A stretch of DNA of 64,000 nucleotides, from contig CALWHT010000050.1 in NCBI GenBank assembly GCA_944380515.1, forward strand, positions 1 through 64,000, read 5' to 3'. Both the position numbers and the translations under genes were made by a program. Within the stretch, counting starts at the first letter, position 1. Every line of letters begins with the position of its first letter. The notes beneath the pieces were generated by a model. The model was not told the origin of the DNA and did not search any database. It saw only the letters and a list, made by a program, of their open reading frames with translations. This stretch comes from an uncultured Roseburia sp. GTDB lineage: Bacteria; Bacillota; Clostridia; Lachnospirales; Lachnospiraceae. This document shows positions 8,601 through 16,466 of this stretch, piece after piece.

Positions 8601-9754
8601 GCAAAAAAATTTACGGGGCTTATTCCGACGTGAAAAGCGCGACGCCGGTACTCGGAAAACCGACCGGACTTCAGGCATCGGCGACGGACAGTAATCAAAT
8701 CAAGCTGACCTGGAACAAGGTAGCCGGAGCCGAAACCTATACGGTATTGCGGAGCACGGCGCAGAACGGACCCTATAAAATTGCGACCGAAATATGTGAC
8801 ACAAACTCTTACCTTGATACCAACATTAAGACCGGCACTACCTATTACTATAAAGTATTTGCGGTTCGGGGAAATGTGGTCAGCGAGACGACGGATTGTG
8901 TAACGGCGGTGGCATCGACACTGGAGCTTAGTGTTTCCAGTGTGACCATTAAGACAGGAAGCAGTATAAAAGTTACGGCAACCGTGAAGCCGTCGGGTCT
9001 TGTATCATGGACCTCCGATAATTCCACCGTTGCGGTGGTATCCTCTGATGGTACCATTTATGGTATGAAGGCGGGAACCACTACGGTCAAGGCCACTGCA
9101 AACGGTATTACCAAGCAGGTGGCGGTAACTGTAAAGGATCAGCTCGGCACTGAAAACAAGGGAGTGGACATTTCCAGCGATAACGGAAATGTAGATTTTA
9201 ACGCCATAAAGGCAGCGGGTTATGAGTATGTCATGCTGCGCATTTCAAAGGGAACTGCGGAAGATAAAAACTTTGACAAAAACTTTAAAAATGCGAAGGC
9301 AGCAGGACTGAAGGTTGGCGTTTACTGCTATTCGCTGGCCCAGAATACTGCGGACGCGAAGAATGAGGGAGACAAGGTCTTAGAGATTTTGGGAGGACAG
9401 AAGCTGGATTATCCGGTGGTATATGTTATGGAGGATATCTCGCTGCTGTATAACAGCCTTACCAAGGAGCAGCGAAATGAGCTGGTGTACGCGTTCAAAT
9501 ACGAAATTATAGAGGCAGGAAAGCAGTATAATTTTGCACTTGGTATCAGCCAGGATCTGCTGACAAAATATCAGTATTTGGATACCAGTAAATTTACCGG
9601 ACTTGACATCTGGGTGATCAATTATCGCTCCGAAAACCTGGGAAGCGGCTATCAGGGAAAAGGAAATGTCGCGATGTGGAGGTACACGAACCAGGGAACG
9701 GTAAGCGGTGTGAACGGAAAGGTAAATATCAGTATTCGATATAAAACCTATTAA
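5642..9754 (+). CDS. large secreted protein: FN3 repeats, Ig-like domain and C-terminal GH25 (lysozyme) domain
   Basis: The 1370-residue product begins with a signal peptide (about residues 1-33). A Glu/Thr-rich linker with 12-residue repeats of the type LPEDTETAGDTE follows (about 45-140). Next come a bacterial Ig-like domain (about 145-233), nine fibronectin type III-like repeats (about 235-1090, each with an LTWNKV/VSWKKV strand and a TYYYKVRAY strand), a second Ig-like domain (about 1095-1165) and a GH25-type domain (about 1173-1370, starting GVDISSDNG). GH25 enzymes hydrolyse the muramyl bond of peptidoglycan. The usual DxE catalytic motif reads VME here (YPVVYVMEDI), so activity is doubtful although GVD at the domain start is kept. 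The likely role is a surface or biofilm protein holding peptidoglycan. GGGAGGGCAG precedes the ATG. Confidence 0.85.
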   Translation: MGKKRLEWFKRGICIAMAGAMLLSSDAMAYAAAGQPDQAVEAEDLLTGTLPEDTETAGDTELPEDTETAGDTELPEGTENDGDTQTVEDTQEISETEEAEPTEVQEPEGAGSTEFTEPTEAAEPQDTEEAAETAENRIKGAGAVTGISINANPKYQEVSIGEVMELPGYTISYQDDSQQGEEPETEWVCNDTDIVMLDPVQGKVTAKNPGVAYLRLQLKDDDTKYDEYRVIVKPESVAGASGEAASYHSAQLRWNEVPTADGYTIARKEGNAGEETVLAHVSGAQTTVYQDDTLKTGVKYTYYIYAYIAYQDEKNQTQYAESDTPARIMITAELGKVAAKGVTTDSYNRLTVSWNGLDGADGYVILRASGESSAYEELASVAGSTLTYTDQSVTAGTTYKYKIKGYRMTDGARVYGDESNIVSGKAYPAAAELKASVSYNKVKLTWNKVEGATGYRIERKAAGSSSYKEIETLGKGSSTSYTDKTVKTGTKYTYRVRAYTKADGETVWGGYSNEKTVTPTMAATTVTLKNTSYNSIAVSWKKVSGAHGYKVLRASSANGSYKTVKTIRNDDTFTFTDEGLSVGTTYYYKVCAYRSVGGKNVNGTKSEVMSLQAVPTAVELKSEAAGATAVKLTWSKAKLPSSGGGYYIYQVVDGQEKKIKTCKKSASSYTVKGLTAGEKYTFKVAPYAKSKNGEAVKGVVSDALSVSPKLLPVTIDEVKTGSYNSVEVSWQATENGDEDAYAVFRASSRKGSYKQIGTVAYRSGVKDYSYKDKNVTLGKKYFYKVLCTKTAANGKTMKSAYSGVKSVTAAPGTTTVTVSSSKAESLKISWKRVKASSSKYVSGYAIYRSTSKNGTYKKIKTITNGKTSSYIDSGLVTGNTYYYKVRAYQKAGGKTIYGAYSSVKSKQVVPAKPTIQAVSANYNTVTVSWKKVDGSSGYKVYRAAEENGTYKAVKTITSANTLSYKNTNLTTGQTYYYKVRAYVNKGGKKIYGAYSDVKSATPVLGKPTGLQASATDSNQIKLTWNKVAGAETYTVLRSTAQNGPYKIATEICDTNSYLDTNIKTGTTYYYKVFAVRGNVVSETTDCVTAVASTLELSVSSVTIKTGSSIKVTATVKPSGLVSWTSDNSTVAVVSSDGTIYGMKAGTTTVKATANGITKQVAVTVKDQLGTENKGVDISSDNGNVDFNAIKAAGYEYVMLRISKGTAEDKNFDKNFKNAKAAGLKVGVYCYSLAQNTADAKNEGDKVLEILGGQKLDYPVVYVMEDISLLYNSLTKEQRNELVYAFKYEIIEAGKQYNFALGISQDLLTKYQYLDTSKFTGLDIWVINYRSENLGSGYQGKGNVAMWRYTNQGTVSGVNGKVNISIRYKTY
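5787..5880 (+). repeat. short in-frame tandem repeat coding for the acidic linker
   Basis: A 36-base unit coding for LPEDTETAGDTE occurs about 2.5 times with small differences. It lies just behind the signal peptide region of the GH25 protein, and such repeats can change copy number by slippage. Confidence 0.7.
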
Positions 9755-9762
9755 AGTCAAAG

Positions 9763-9788
9763 GGCTGCCGTGTAAACGGCAGCCTTTT
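9763..9788 (+). terminator. terminator after the GH25 gene
   Basis: A perfect 9-base stem (9763-9771 with 9776-9784), a 4-base loop and four T lie just after the stop codon. Confidence 0.9.
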
Positions 9789-9840
9789 GGACGCCTGTTT
9801 TACGGGAGCAAAGATTATCAAACGGAAACGGAGAGCAAAC

Positions 9841-12159
9841 ATGAAAAAGAATTGGAACACATGGAAATGCCGTCTGACGGCATGGATTATGGCACTTCTT
9901 GTGCTGCTTGGAACCGTGCCGCAGGATGCGGCTGTCCTTGCGGCCGAGGGCAGCGCGCAGGCGGCACAGCAGCAGACGATTACCGGCTTTGCCGGGCTGT
10001 CCGGGGAACAGTCCGAAATACATATTACGGGGCGGGTGTCCGAAGACCGGCTGCTTGCCAAAATGCCGGCGTCTCTGGAGGTATATTTAAACGGTTCTTC
10101 CGAGCCGACATCCATTCCGGTTACCTGGCACAGTATCGGTGATTACGAGGGGACGAATTATTATTCCTACGGTTATACGCCGCAGTGGGATACGGACACC
10201 TATACCCTGGGCGCGGGGCTTTCGGATGAAATTCCGTATGTCGCAGTCTTTATAAAACCGGTTTCCAATTTTAAAGGAGCGTCTATTTCCAGCAGCCAGA
10301 TGGCGGTCAATGAAAAGACGATTTATAATTTCCTGAAAAAAGAGCTAAAACTGAATACGGCGGCCGCGTGCGGCGTATTGGCGAATATCCAGAGTGAATC
10401 TGCCTTTAATCCGACAGTCAGCGTAATCGATACCAATGGAAAAACCAGCTACGGCATCTGTCAGTGGAACGGTCCCCGTTTTGAAATGTTAAAGGATTAT
10501 TGCAGCCAGTACGGCTATGATTACAGGACATTGGAGGGGCAGCTTTATTTTCTGAAATATGAGCTGGAGCATACGGAGGCCAGCGCGTTTTCCAGGGTAA
10601 AAAATGTGGATAATACCGCGGACGGAGCCTATACGGCTGGCTATAACTGGGCGCGTTATTTTGAGCGCTGCGCCAGCGTATACCATGAATGGCGGGCAAA
10701 GCTCGCGAGAGATACCTACTGGCCGAAATACGTGTCGGACAGTATTGCGGAAGACAAGACCACGTATCAGATCACTTATGAGCTGTACGGCGGGAAAAAT
10801 AACAGTGCAAATCCGAATACCTACAAGGCATCCACCAGTACGATTACACTCAAAGAGCCGACAAAAAAAGGCTATACCTTTCAAGGTTGGTATAAGGAAA
10901 GCAGCATGAAGACGAAGGTATCCTCCATTCCTTACGGTTCTTCGGGCAATCTGAAGCTGTATGCGAAATGGGAGGCGAATCAATATACCATCCAATTCAA
11001 CGGAAATAAAGCGACCAGCGGCAGTATGTCCGCTATGAAGTCCAGAGAATATGACAGCAGCTATCGTTTAAGCGCCAATAAGTATAAGCGCAAGGGCTAT
11101 CAGTTTGCCGGCTGGAATACGAAAGCGGACGGCAGCGGCAAGGCCTATGCCAATAGGGAGGAAGTCGAAAATCTGTCGTCAAAAGACGGGGCGAAGCTCA
11201 CACTCTATGCGCAGTGGACGCGGGAAAGCTATAAGATTACCTATAAGACGAACGGTGGAAAGCTTTCAAGCGGAACGACAAAAAAGTATCATGTAAATAC
11301 CAAAACCTTTACATTAAAAAATCCTGTCCGTACAGGGTATACCTTCGAGGGCTGGTATAAGGATTCGAAGTTTAAAAACAAAATCACCCAGGTAAAAAAG
11401 GGAAGTACCGGAAATCTTACGCTTTACGCAAAGTGGAGCATCAATACATATAAAATCAAATATCAGGGGAACGGCGCGACCAGCGGTTCCATGAAAAGGA
11501 CACTGACCTGCAAATACGGAAATACCTATACGCTGGCGAAGAACAAGTTCAAACGGACCGGCTATGTATTTGAGGGCTGGAATACCAAAAAAGACGGTAC
11601 GGGGGATTGGTATGAGGACCGCGCCGACATTAAGAATATATCAAAGAGAGACGGAAAAACCATCACGCTCTATGCGCAGTGGAGCAAAAAGCCCTATACC
11701 ATCAGCTATGCATTAAACGGCGGAACCATGACAAAGAGCAACCGCAGCACATATTACGTTGATACAAAGACTTTTACGTTGAAGGCGCCGGAGCGCGAAG
11801 GCTACACCTTCCAGGGCTGGTACACGGAAAAAGACTTCAAGCATAAGATTACCCGAATTAAAAAAGGAACGCGCAAAAATTATAAACTTTATGCAAAATG
11901 GAAGGTGAATTCCTATGAAATTCAGTTTGACGGCAACGGAGCGGACAGCGGGAACATGGAAACGCTTAAGAACTGTAAATACGGAAGTACATACACGCTG
12001 CCCGGCAACGGATTTCAGAAAGCCGGGTATCAGTTTATCGGCTGGAGCACTCAGCCGGACGGCAGCGACAGCTTTTACGGGGATATGGCCGAGGTGACAA
12101 ATCTGTCATTCGAAAATGGAGCATCGGTAACGCTGTACGCGCAGTGGGAGACGGAGTAA
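9841..12159 (+). CDS. secreted protein with phage-type lysozyme domain and six InlB/Flg_new repeats
   Basis: This is a 772-residue exported protein. A signal peptide spans about residues 1-37. A phage tail lysozyme-like domain (Phage_lysozyme2 type) lies at about 150-295, with GVLANIQSESAFNP and YGICQWNGPRFEML. Six Listeria-Bacteroides (Flg_new/InlB B) repeats follow from about 308 to the end, each ending in LYAKW or LYAQW. The lysozyme-like part keeps the Glu in NIQSES expected as the catalytic acid and should cut glycan strands; the repeats are beta-grasp modules used for adhesion. I chose the ATG at 9841 because the signal peptide starts there; an in-frame ATG at 9787 lies in the preceding terminator. 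It follows another large wall-active secreted protein, so the two may act together at the surface. Confidence 0.85.
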   Translation: MKKNWNTWKCRLTAWIMALLVLLGTVPQDAAVLAAEGSAQAAQQQTITGFAGLSGEQSEIHITGRVSEDRLLAKMPASLEVYLNGSSEPTSIPVTWHSIGDYEGTNYYSYGYTPQWDTDTYTLGAGLSDEIPYVAVFIKPVSNFKGASISSSQMAVNEKTIYNFLKKELKLNTAAACGVLANIQSESAFNPTVSVIDTNGKTSYGICQWNGPRFEMLKDYCSQYGYDYRTLEGQLYFLKYELEHTEASAFSRVKNVDNTADGAYTAGYNWARYFERCASVYHEWRAKLARDTYWPKYVSDSIAEDKTTYQITYELYGGKNNSANPNTYKASTSTITLKEPTKKGYTFQGWYKESSMKTKVSSIPYGSSGNLKLYAKWEANQYTIQFNGNKATSGSMSAMKSREYDSSYRLSANKYKRKGYQFAGWNTKADGSGKAYANREEVENLSSKDGAKLTLYAQWTRESYKITYKTNGGKLSSGTTKKYHVNTKTFTLKNPVRTGYTFEGWYKDSKFKNKITQVKKGSTGNLTLYAKWSINTYKIKYQGNGATSGSMKRTLTCKYGNTYTLAKNKFKRTGYVFEGWNTKKDGTGDWYEDRADIKNISKRDGKTITLYAQWSKKPYTISYALNGGTMTKSNRSTYYVDTKTFTLKAPEREGYTFQGWYTEKDFKHKITRIKKGTRKNYKLYAKWKVNSYEIQFDGNGADSGNMETLKNCKYGSTYTLPGNGFQKAGYQFIGWSTQPDGSDSFYGDMAEVTNLSFENGASVTLYAQWETE
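10759..12156 (+). repeat. six Flg_new/InlB B repeats in three alternating pairs
   Basis: Odd copies have NGG near the start and GWYK before LYAKW. Even copies have GNGATSGSM near the start and GWNTK before LYAQW. Each unit is about 70-75 codons, so the array looks like three copies of a two-module block. Confidence 0.8.
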
Positions 12160-12165
12160 AGCAAG

Positions 12166-13344
12166 ATGCAGCACGGATACGGAAGAACCATTACCGCCTG
12201 TTTTACAGGGTACATTGTGCAGGCGATCGTCAATAATTTTGTGCCGCTTTTGTTTCTTACGTTTCAGGAAAGCTACCGGATACCGCTGTCTCAGATTACG
12301 ATGTTGGTCACGATTAATTTCGGAATCCAGCTTCTGATTGATTATCTGTCGGCGAGGTTCGTCGATAAAATCGGGTATCGGATGGCGGTTGTCGCCGCGC
12401 ATGTCTGTGCGGCGGCGGGACTTTTGCTGCTGACGGTTCTGCCGGAGCTGCTCGGGAATGCTTTTATCGGAATTTTGTGTGCGGTAATCGTATACGCAAT
12501 CGGAGGCGGACTTATTGAGGTGCTTATCAGCCCTATTATGGAGGCCTGCCCTACGGATAATAAAGAGAAGGCGATGAGCCTGCTGCATTCCTTTTATTGC
12601 TGGGGGCATGTGGGCGTCGTGCTGATTTCCACCCTGTTTTTTCAGATATTCGGAATTTCAAACTGGAAGGCGCTGGCGCTGCTTTGGGCAGTTATTCCGG
12701 CGGTCAATGCCTTTGTGTTCGCAAGAACGCCGATTGCCTCCCTGACGGAGGATGGGACGGCAGGGCTTACCATACGGGAGCTTGCCGTAAACAGGCTGTT
12801 CTGGTTTCTCATGCTGATGATGCTTGCCGCGGGAGCAAGCGAGCAGGCAGTCAGCCAGTGGGCGTCCACATTTGCGGAGCAGGGGCTCGGTGTCAGCAAA
12901 ACCGTCGGCGACCTGGCAGGGCCCATGTCCTTTGCGGTAATGATGGGGCTGTCGCGCCTCTATTACGGGAAATACGGTGAAAAAATAGATTTGGAACGTT
13001 TTATGGCAGGAAGCTGCGTGCTATGTATTCTGTCTTATCTGATGATTGTATTTATCCCCATTCCCGCACTCGGTCTTGTGGGCTGTGCGCTTTGCGGCCT
13101 TTCGGTCGGTATTCTCTGGCCCGGCACCTTCAGCAAGGCGTCCGCATCCATTCGCGGAGGCGGAACGGCGATGTTCGCGTTTTTGGCGCTGGCCGGGGAT
13201 TTGGGCTGTGCCGCCGGCCCGACGCTTGCCGGCGCGGTCTCAAGCTGTTTTGAGGATAACCTGAGAGCCGGAATCCTGGCGGCAGTGATTTTTCCCGTGC
13301 TTCTGCTTGTGGGACTTTATGCATGCAGAGCAGAACGGTTCTGA
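12166..13344 (+). CDS. MFS transporter
   Basis: This 392-residue, strongly hydrophobic protein has about 12 membrane segments and the MFS loop 2-3 signature in ARFVDKIGYRMAV (about residues 64-76). The first helix keeps FTGYIVQAIVNNFVPLLFLTF. It resembles the FucP-like branch of sugar permeases, but the substrate is not readable. It starts seven bases after the lysozyme-like gene with only a weak ribosome site (GGAG), so it may depend on read-through from that gene. Confidence 0.85.
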   Translation: MQHGYGRTITACFTGYIVQAIVNNFVPLLFLTFQESYRIPLSQITMLVTINFGIQLLIDYLSARFVDKIGYRMAVVAAHVCAAAGLLLLTVLPELLGNAFIGILCAVIVYAIGGGLIEVLISPIMEACPTDNKEKAMSLLHSFYCWGHVGVVLISTLFFQIFGISNWKALALLWAVIPAVNAFVFARTPIASLTEDGTAGLTIRELAVNRLFWFLMLMMLAAGASEQAVSQWASTFAEQGLGVSKTVGDLAGPMSFAVMMGLSRLYYGKYGEKIDLERFMAGSCVLCILSYLMIVFIPIPALGLVGCALCGLSVGILWPGTFSKASASIRGGGTAMFAFLALAGDLGCAAGPTLAGAVSSCFEDNLRAGILAAVIFPVLLLVGLYACRAERF

Positions 13345-13392
13345 TGTGCTGCGGACAAGGACGGTTGTTTGCCTCATAAAAACAAAAAATAC

Positions 13393-13421
13393 TTGCAATC
13401 TTTATTTTCACATGCTATGCT
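13393..13421 (+). promoter_or_regulatory. promoter of the amino acid symporter gene
   Basis: TTGCAA (13393-13398) and TATGCT (13416-13421) are 17 bases apart, about 50 bases before the symporter start. Confidence 0.65.
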
Positions 13422-13473
13422 ACTGTGCAGTGGTACTTTTATACCGTATAAAACGAAAAGGAAAGAGGCAGGT

Positions 13474-14859
13474 ATGTTACAGGCAATTGACGATTTCATA
13501 TGGGGACTTCCCCTGATTATCCTGATTCTTGCAGTCGGGATTTTTTTGACGATTCGGCTTCGGGGACTCCAGATTACGAAGCTTCCGCTGGCAATCCGCC
13601 ATATTATCGCGAACGAGAAGGATGGAAAGGAGGGCGAGGTTTCCAGCTTCGGGGCGCTGTGTACGGCGTTATCCGCCACCATCGGAACCGGAAATATTGT
13701 CGGCGTGGCGACCGCTTTAGTGGCGGGAGGACCGGGAGCGCTGTTTTGGATGTGGGTTGCCGCCCTGCTTGGGACAGCGACGAAATATGCCGAATGTCTC
13801 CTTGCCATCAAATACCGTGTGGTGGAAGAAGACGGGCATGTGGTGGGAGGCCCATTTTATTACATAGAAAACGGAATGGGGAAAAAATGGAGATGGCTCG
13901 GCTGTATTTTCGCGTTTTTCGGCGTAGGGGTCGGGCTGCTCGGAATCGGTACATTTACCCAGATTAACGGAATTACCAGTGCGGTCAATGACTTTTTTGA
14001 CCCGCAGAACGCATGGACGGTTTCTTTGTTCGGCAGGGATTATTCCTGGACGGTTGTTATCGCGGGACTGGTTCTCACGCTGTGCGTGGCGCTTGTGATT
14101 ATCGGCGGGATCAAGCGTATTTCCTCCGTGGCGCAGGTTATCGTACCGATTATGGCGCTTTTGTATGTGGGAGTGGTTCTGGTGATTCTGCTGACGCACC
14201 TGACAGAGATTCCGGCGGCGGTTGTAGAGATTGTGGAAAGCGCCTTCGGCCTTCGGGCGGTCGCGGGAGGAGCGGCCGGAGCGGTTCTGGTTGCCATGCA
14301 GAAGGGGATCGCGAGAGGGATTTTCTCGAATGAGGCGGGACTCGGAAGCGCGCCGATTGCAGCCGCAACCGTGAAAACGGATGAACCCGTGGCACAGGGG
14401 CTGGTTTCCATGATGGGAACCTATATAGACACGATTATCATCTGTACCATGACGGGGCTTTCCGTTGTCATCACGGGAACCTGGAATATAGGGCTCGACG
14501 GCGTTGCGGTGACGACAAGGGCATTTCAGCTTGGACTCCCGTTCCCGGAGCAGATATCGTCGTTTATCCTGATGGTGTGTCTTGTATTTTTTGCGTTTAC
14601 GACAATCCTTGGTTGGAACTATTACAGTGAAAAATGTCTGGAATATCTGGTGGGCAACCGTCCCGGTATTTTAAAGGGCTACCGCTGGCTGTATATTCTT
14701 GCGGTATTCATTGGGCCGTTCATGACCGTTTCGGCGGTATGGACAATTGCCGATATTTTTAACGGCCTGATGGCGCTGCCGAACCTGGTCGCGCTCGTCG
14801 CCTTAAGCGGAGTGACCGTTGCCGAGACAAAAAAATATTTTGAGAAACAGAGAAACTGA
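13474..14859 (+). CDS. sodium:alanine/glycine symporter (AGCS family)
   Basis: The 461-residue integral membrane protein carries the AGCS signature GTGNIVGVATALVAGGPGA (about residues 68-86), and FSNEAGLGSAPIAAA (about 285-299) further on. Members import alanine or glycine with sodium. There are about ten or more hydrophobic segments. The ATG at 13474 follows AAAGAGGCAGG, and an upstream ATG at 13369 would precede the promoter. It is probably its own unit, with rarA 38 bases downstream. Confidence 0.93.
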   Translation: MLQAIDDFIWGLPLIILILAVGIFLTIRLRGLQITKLPLAIRHIIANEKDGKEGEVSSFGALCTALSATIGTGNIVGVATALVAGGPGALFWMWVAALLGTATKYAECLLAIKYRVVEEDGHVVGGPFYYIENGMGKKWRWLGCIFAFFGVGVGLLGIGTFTQINGITSAVNDFFDPQNAWTVSLFGRDYSWTVVIAGLVLTLCVALVIIGGIKRISSVAQVIVPIMALLYVGVVLVILLTHLTEIPAAVVEIVESAFGLRAVAGGAAGAVLVAMQKGIARGIFSNEAGLGSAPIAAATVKTDEPVAQGLVSMMGTYIDTIIICTMTGLSVVITGTWNIGLDGVAVTTRAFQLGLPFPEQISSFILMVCLVFFAFTTILGWNYYSEKCLEYLVGNRPGILKGYRWLYILAVFIGPFMTVSAVWTIADIFNGLMALPNLVALVALSGVTVAETKKYFEKQRN

Positions 14860-14897
14860 AAAAAGCGATGTTTGTCAGGTGAAAGCGGGGAAATGGC

Positions 14898-16232
14898 ATG
14901 GAACAGATGACGTTGTTTGATGACAGGGAGCAGTGGCTGGGCGAGCGGATGAGCGCACCGCTGGCAAGCCGGCTGCGCCCGAAGACACTGGAGGAGTTTG
15001 TCGGGCAGGAGCATTTGCTCGGAAAAGGAAAAATGCTGCGGCAGCTCATCGAGCGGGACCAGATATCCTCCATGATATTCTGGGGACCGCCCGGAGTCGG
15101 GAAGACGACGCTTGCCAGTATCATTGCGGGCAGGACAAAGGCAGATTTTATTAACTTCAGCGCGGTGACAAGCGGAATCAGGGAAATCAAAGAGGTCATG
15201 AATCAGGCGGAGAACAGCCGGAAAATGGGAATCCGCACCGTGCTGTTTGTGGACGAGATACATCGTTTTAACAAGGCGCAGCAGGATGCTTTTCTGCCGT
15301 TTGTGGAGAAGGGGAGTATTATCCTGATTGGAGCAACGACCGAGAACCCGTCCTTTGAGGTAAATGCCGCGCTTTTGTCCCGCTGCAAGGTATTTGTGCT
15401 GAAGGCGCTTTCGGAGCAGAATCTTGTTGCGCTTTTAAAGCATGCGCTGACGAGCCCGGACGGCTTCGGGGGACAGCGGGTGCAGATGACGGAGAAGCAG
15501 CTTTGTGCCGTTGCCGCCGTGGCGAACGGCGACGCGAGGACGGCGCTCAATACGCTGGAGATGGCGGTGCTCAACGGCGAGATTGGCTCTGACGGCTCAA
15601 TCACGGTGACGGACGAGGGCATGGAGCAGTGTATCAGCAGAAAATCGCTTCTCTACGACAAAAACGGGGAGGAGCACTATAATCTGATTTCCGCGCTCCA
15701 TAAGTCTATGCGCAATTCCGATCCGGACGCTGCGGTTTATTGGATGCAGCGCATGTTGGAGGGCGGGGAGAATCCGCTTTACATTGCCAGAAGGCTGATT
15801 CGTTTCGCAAGCGAGGATGTCGGGATGGCGGACAGCCAGGCGCTTTCGGTGGCCGTTGCCGCTTATCAGGCCTGCCATTTTAACGGAATGCCGGAATGGG
15901 ACGTGAATCTGGCGCAGGCGGTCGTGTATCTTTCCATGGCTCCGAAATCGAACGCGCTCTACGCGGCCTGTGAGGAGGCAAAGCACGACATCCGCACGCG
16001 GAGGACGGACCCCGTTCCGCTCCAAATCTGCAATGCGCCCACGGAACTGATGAAAGAGCTGGATTACGGAAAGGGCTATGAGTATGCCCATGATTATGAG
16101 AATAAGCTGACAAAAATGCAGTGTCTGCCGGAGGCGCTTGCGGACCGGGAATATTACCGGCCCACGACGCAGGGACAGGAGGCAGCGGTGCGGGAGAAGC
16201 TTGATAAGATAAGGGCATGGAAAAAAGAGTAA
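14898..16232 (+). CDS. rarA: RarA/MgsA-type AAA+ ATPase (replication-associated recombination)
   Basis: The 444-residue protein has Walker A (WGPPGVGKTT, about residues 55-64), Walker B (FVDEIHRFNKAQQDAFLPF, about 116-134) and the sensor GATTENPSFEVN, all typical of RarA (MgsA, Mgs1/WRNIP1 family). The C-terminal half is the tetramerisation region with YWMQRMLEGGENPLYIARRL. RarA acts at stalled replication forks with SSB. The length is normal. The unit ends in a strong terminator. Confidence 0.95.
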   Translation: MEQMTLFDDREQWLGERMSAPLASRLRPKTLEEFVGQEHLLGKGKMLRQLIERDQISSMIFWGPPGVGKTTLASIIAGRTKADFINFSAVTSGIREIKEVMNQAENSRKMGIRTVLFVDEIHRFNKAQQDAFLPFVEKGSIILIGATTENPSFEVNAALLSRCKVFVLKALSEQNLVALLKHALTSPDGFGGQRVQMTEKQLCAVAAVANGDARTALNTLEMAVLNGEIGSDGSITVTDEGMEQCISRKSLLYDKNGEEHYNLISALHKSMRNSDPDAAVYWMQRMLEGGENPLYIARRLIRFASEDVGMADSQALSVAVAAYQACHFNGMPEWDVNLAQAVVYLSMAPKSNALYAACEEAKHDIRTRRTDPVPLQICNAPTELMKELDYGKGYEYAHDYENKLTKMQCLPEALADREYYRPTTQGQEAAVREKLDKIRAWKKE

Positions 16233-16252
16233 TGAAATGGAATAGGGGGTTC

Positions 16253-16309
16253 AAAAAGGACCGAATTTCCGGGAAATGTAAATGTTTCCGGAAATCCGGT
16301 CCTTTTTTT
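16253..16309 (+). terminator. terminator after rarA
   Basis: A long inverted repeat (AAAAAGGACCG then ATTTCCGG, matched by CCGGAAAT then CGGTCCTTTTT) ends in a T tract. The stem exceeds 20 pairs with two small defects. Confidence 0.92.
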
Positions 16310-16354
16310 GTGGTGGTGCGCCTGGCGGCGCATGTTTCCGGGAAGCTGCCCGGG

Positions 16355-16421
16355 TTCATAAAATCTTCAAAAAGTCTTCATGCGGCGCCTGATTTTATCT
16401 TCATAATTATTCCATTAAAAT
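16355..16421 (+). promoter_or_regulatory. direct repeats at 11-base spacing and weak promoter before the vanG-type gene
   Basis: TTCA occurs at 16355, 16366 and 16377, exactly 11 bases apart, and again at 16400. Three of the four are part of TCTTCA (16364, 16375, 16398). This helical-turn spacing is characteristic of OmpR/PhoB-class response regulators, the class to which VanR belongs. A possible -10, TAAAAT at 16416-16421, has no good -35, as expected for an activated promoter. The binding protein is inferred, not shown. Confidence 0.5.
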
Positions 16422-16466
16422 AGAGGAAACAAAGAACAAAGCGCTGCGCGGAATGAATGGAGGATT

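Noticed and set aside
9841-12159. Prophage lysis gene
   Set aside because: The lysozyme-like domain is of phage tail type, but the protein has a signal peptide and InlB repeats, and no phage genes surround it.
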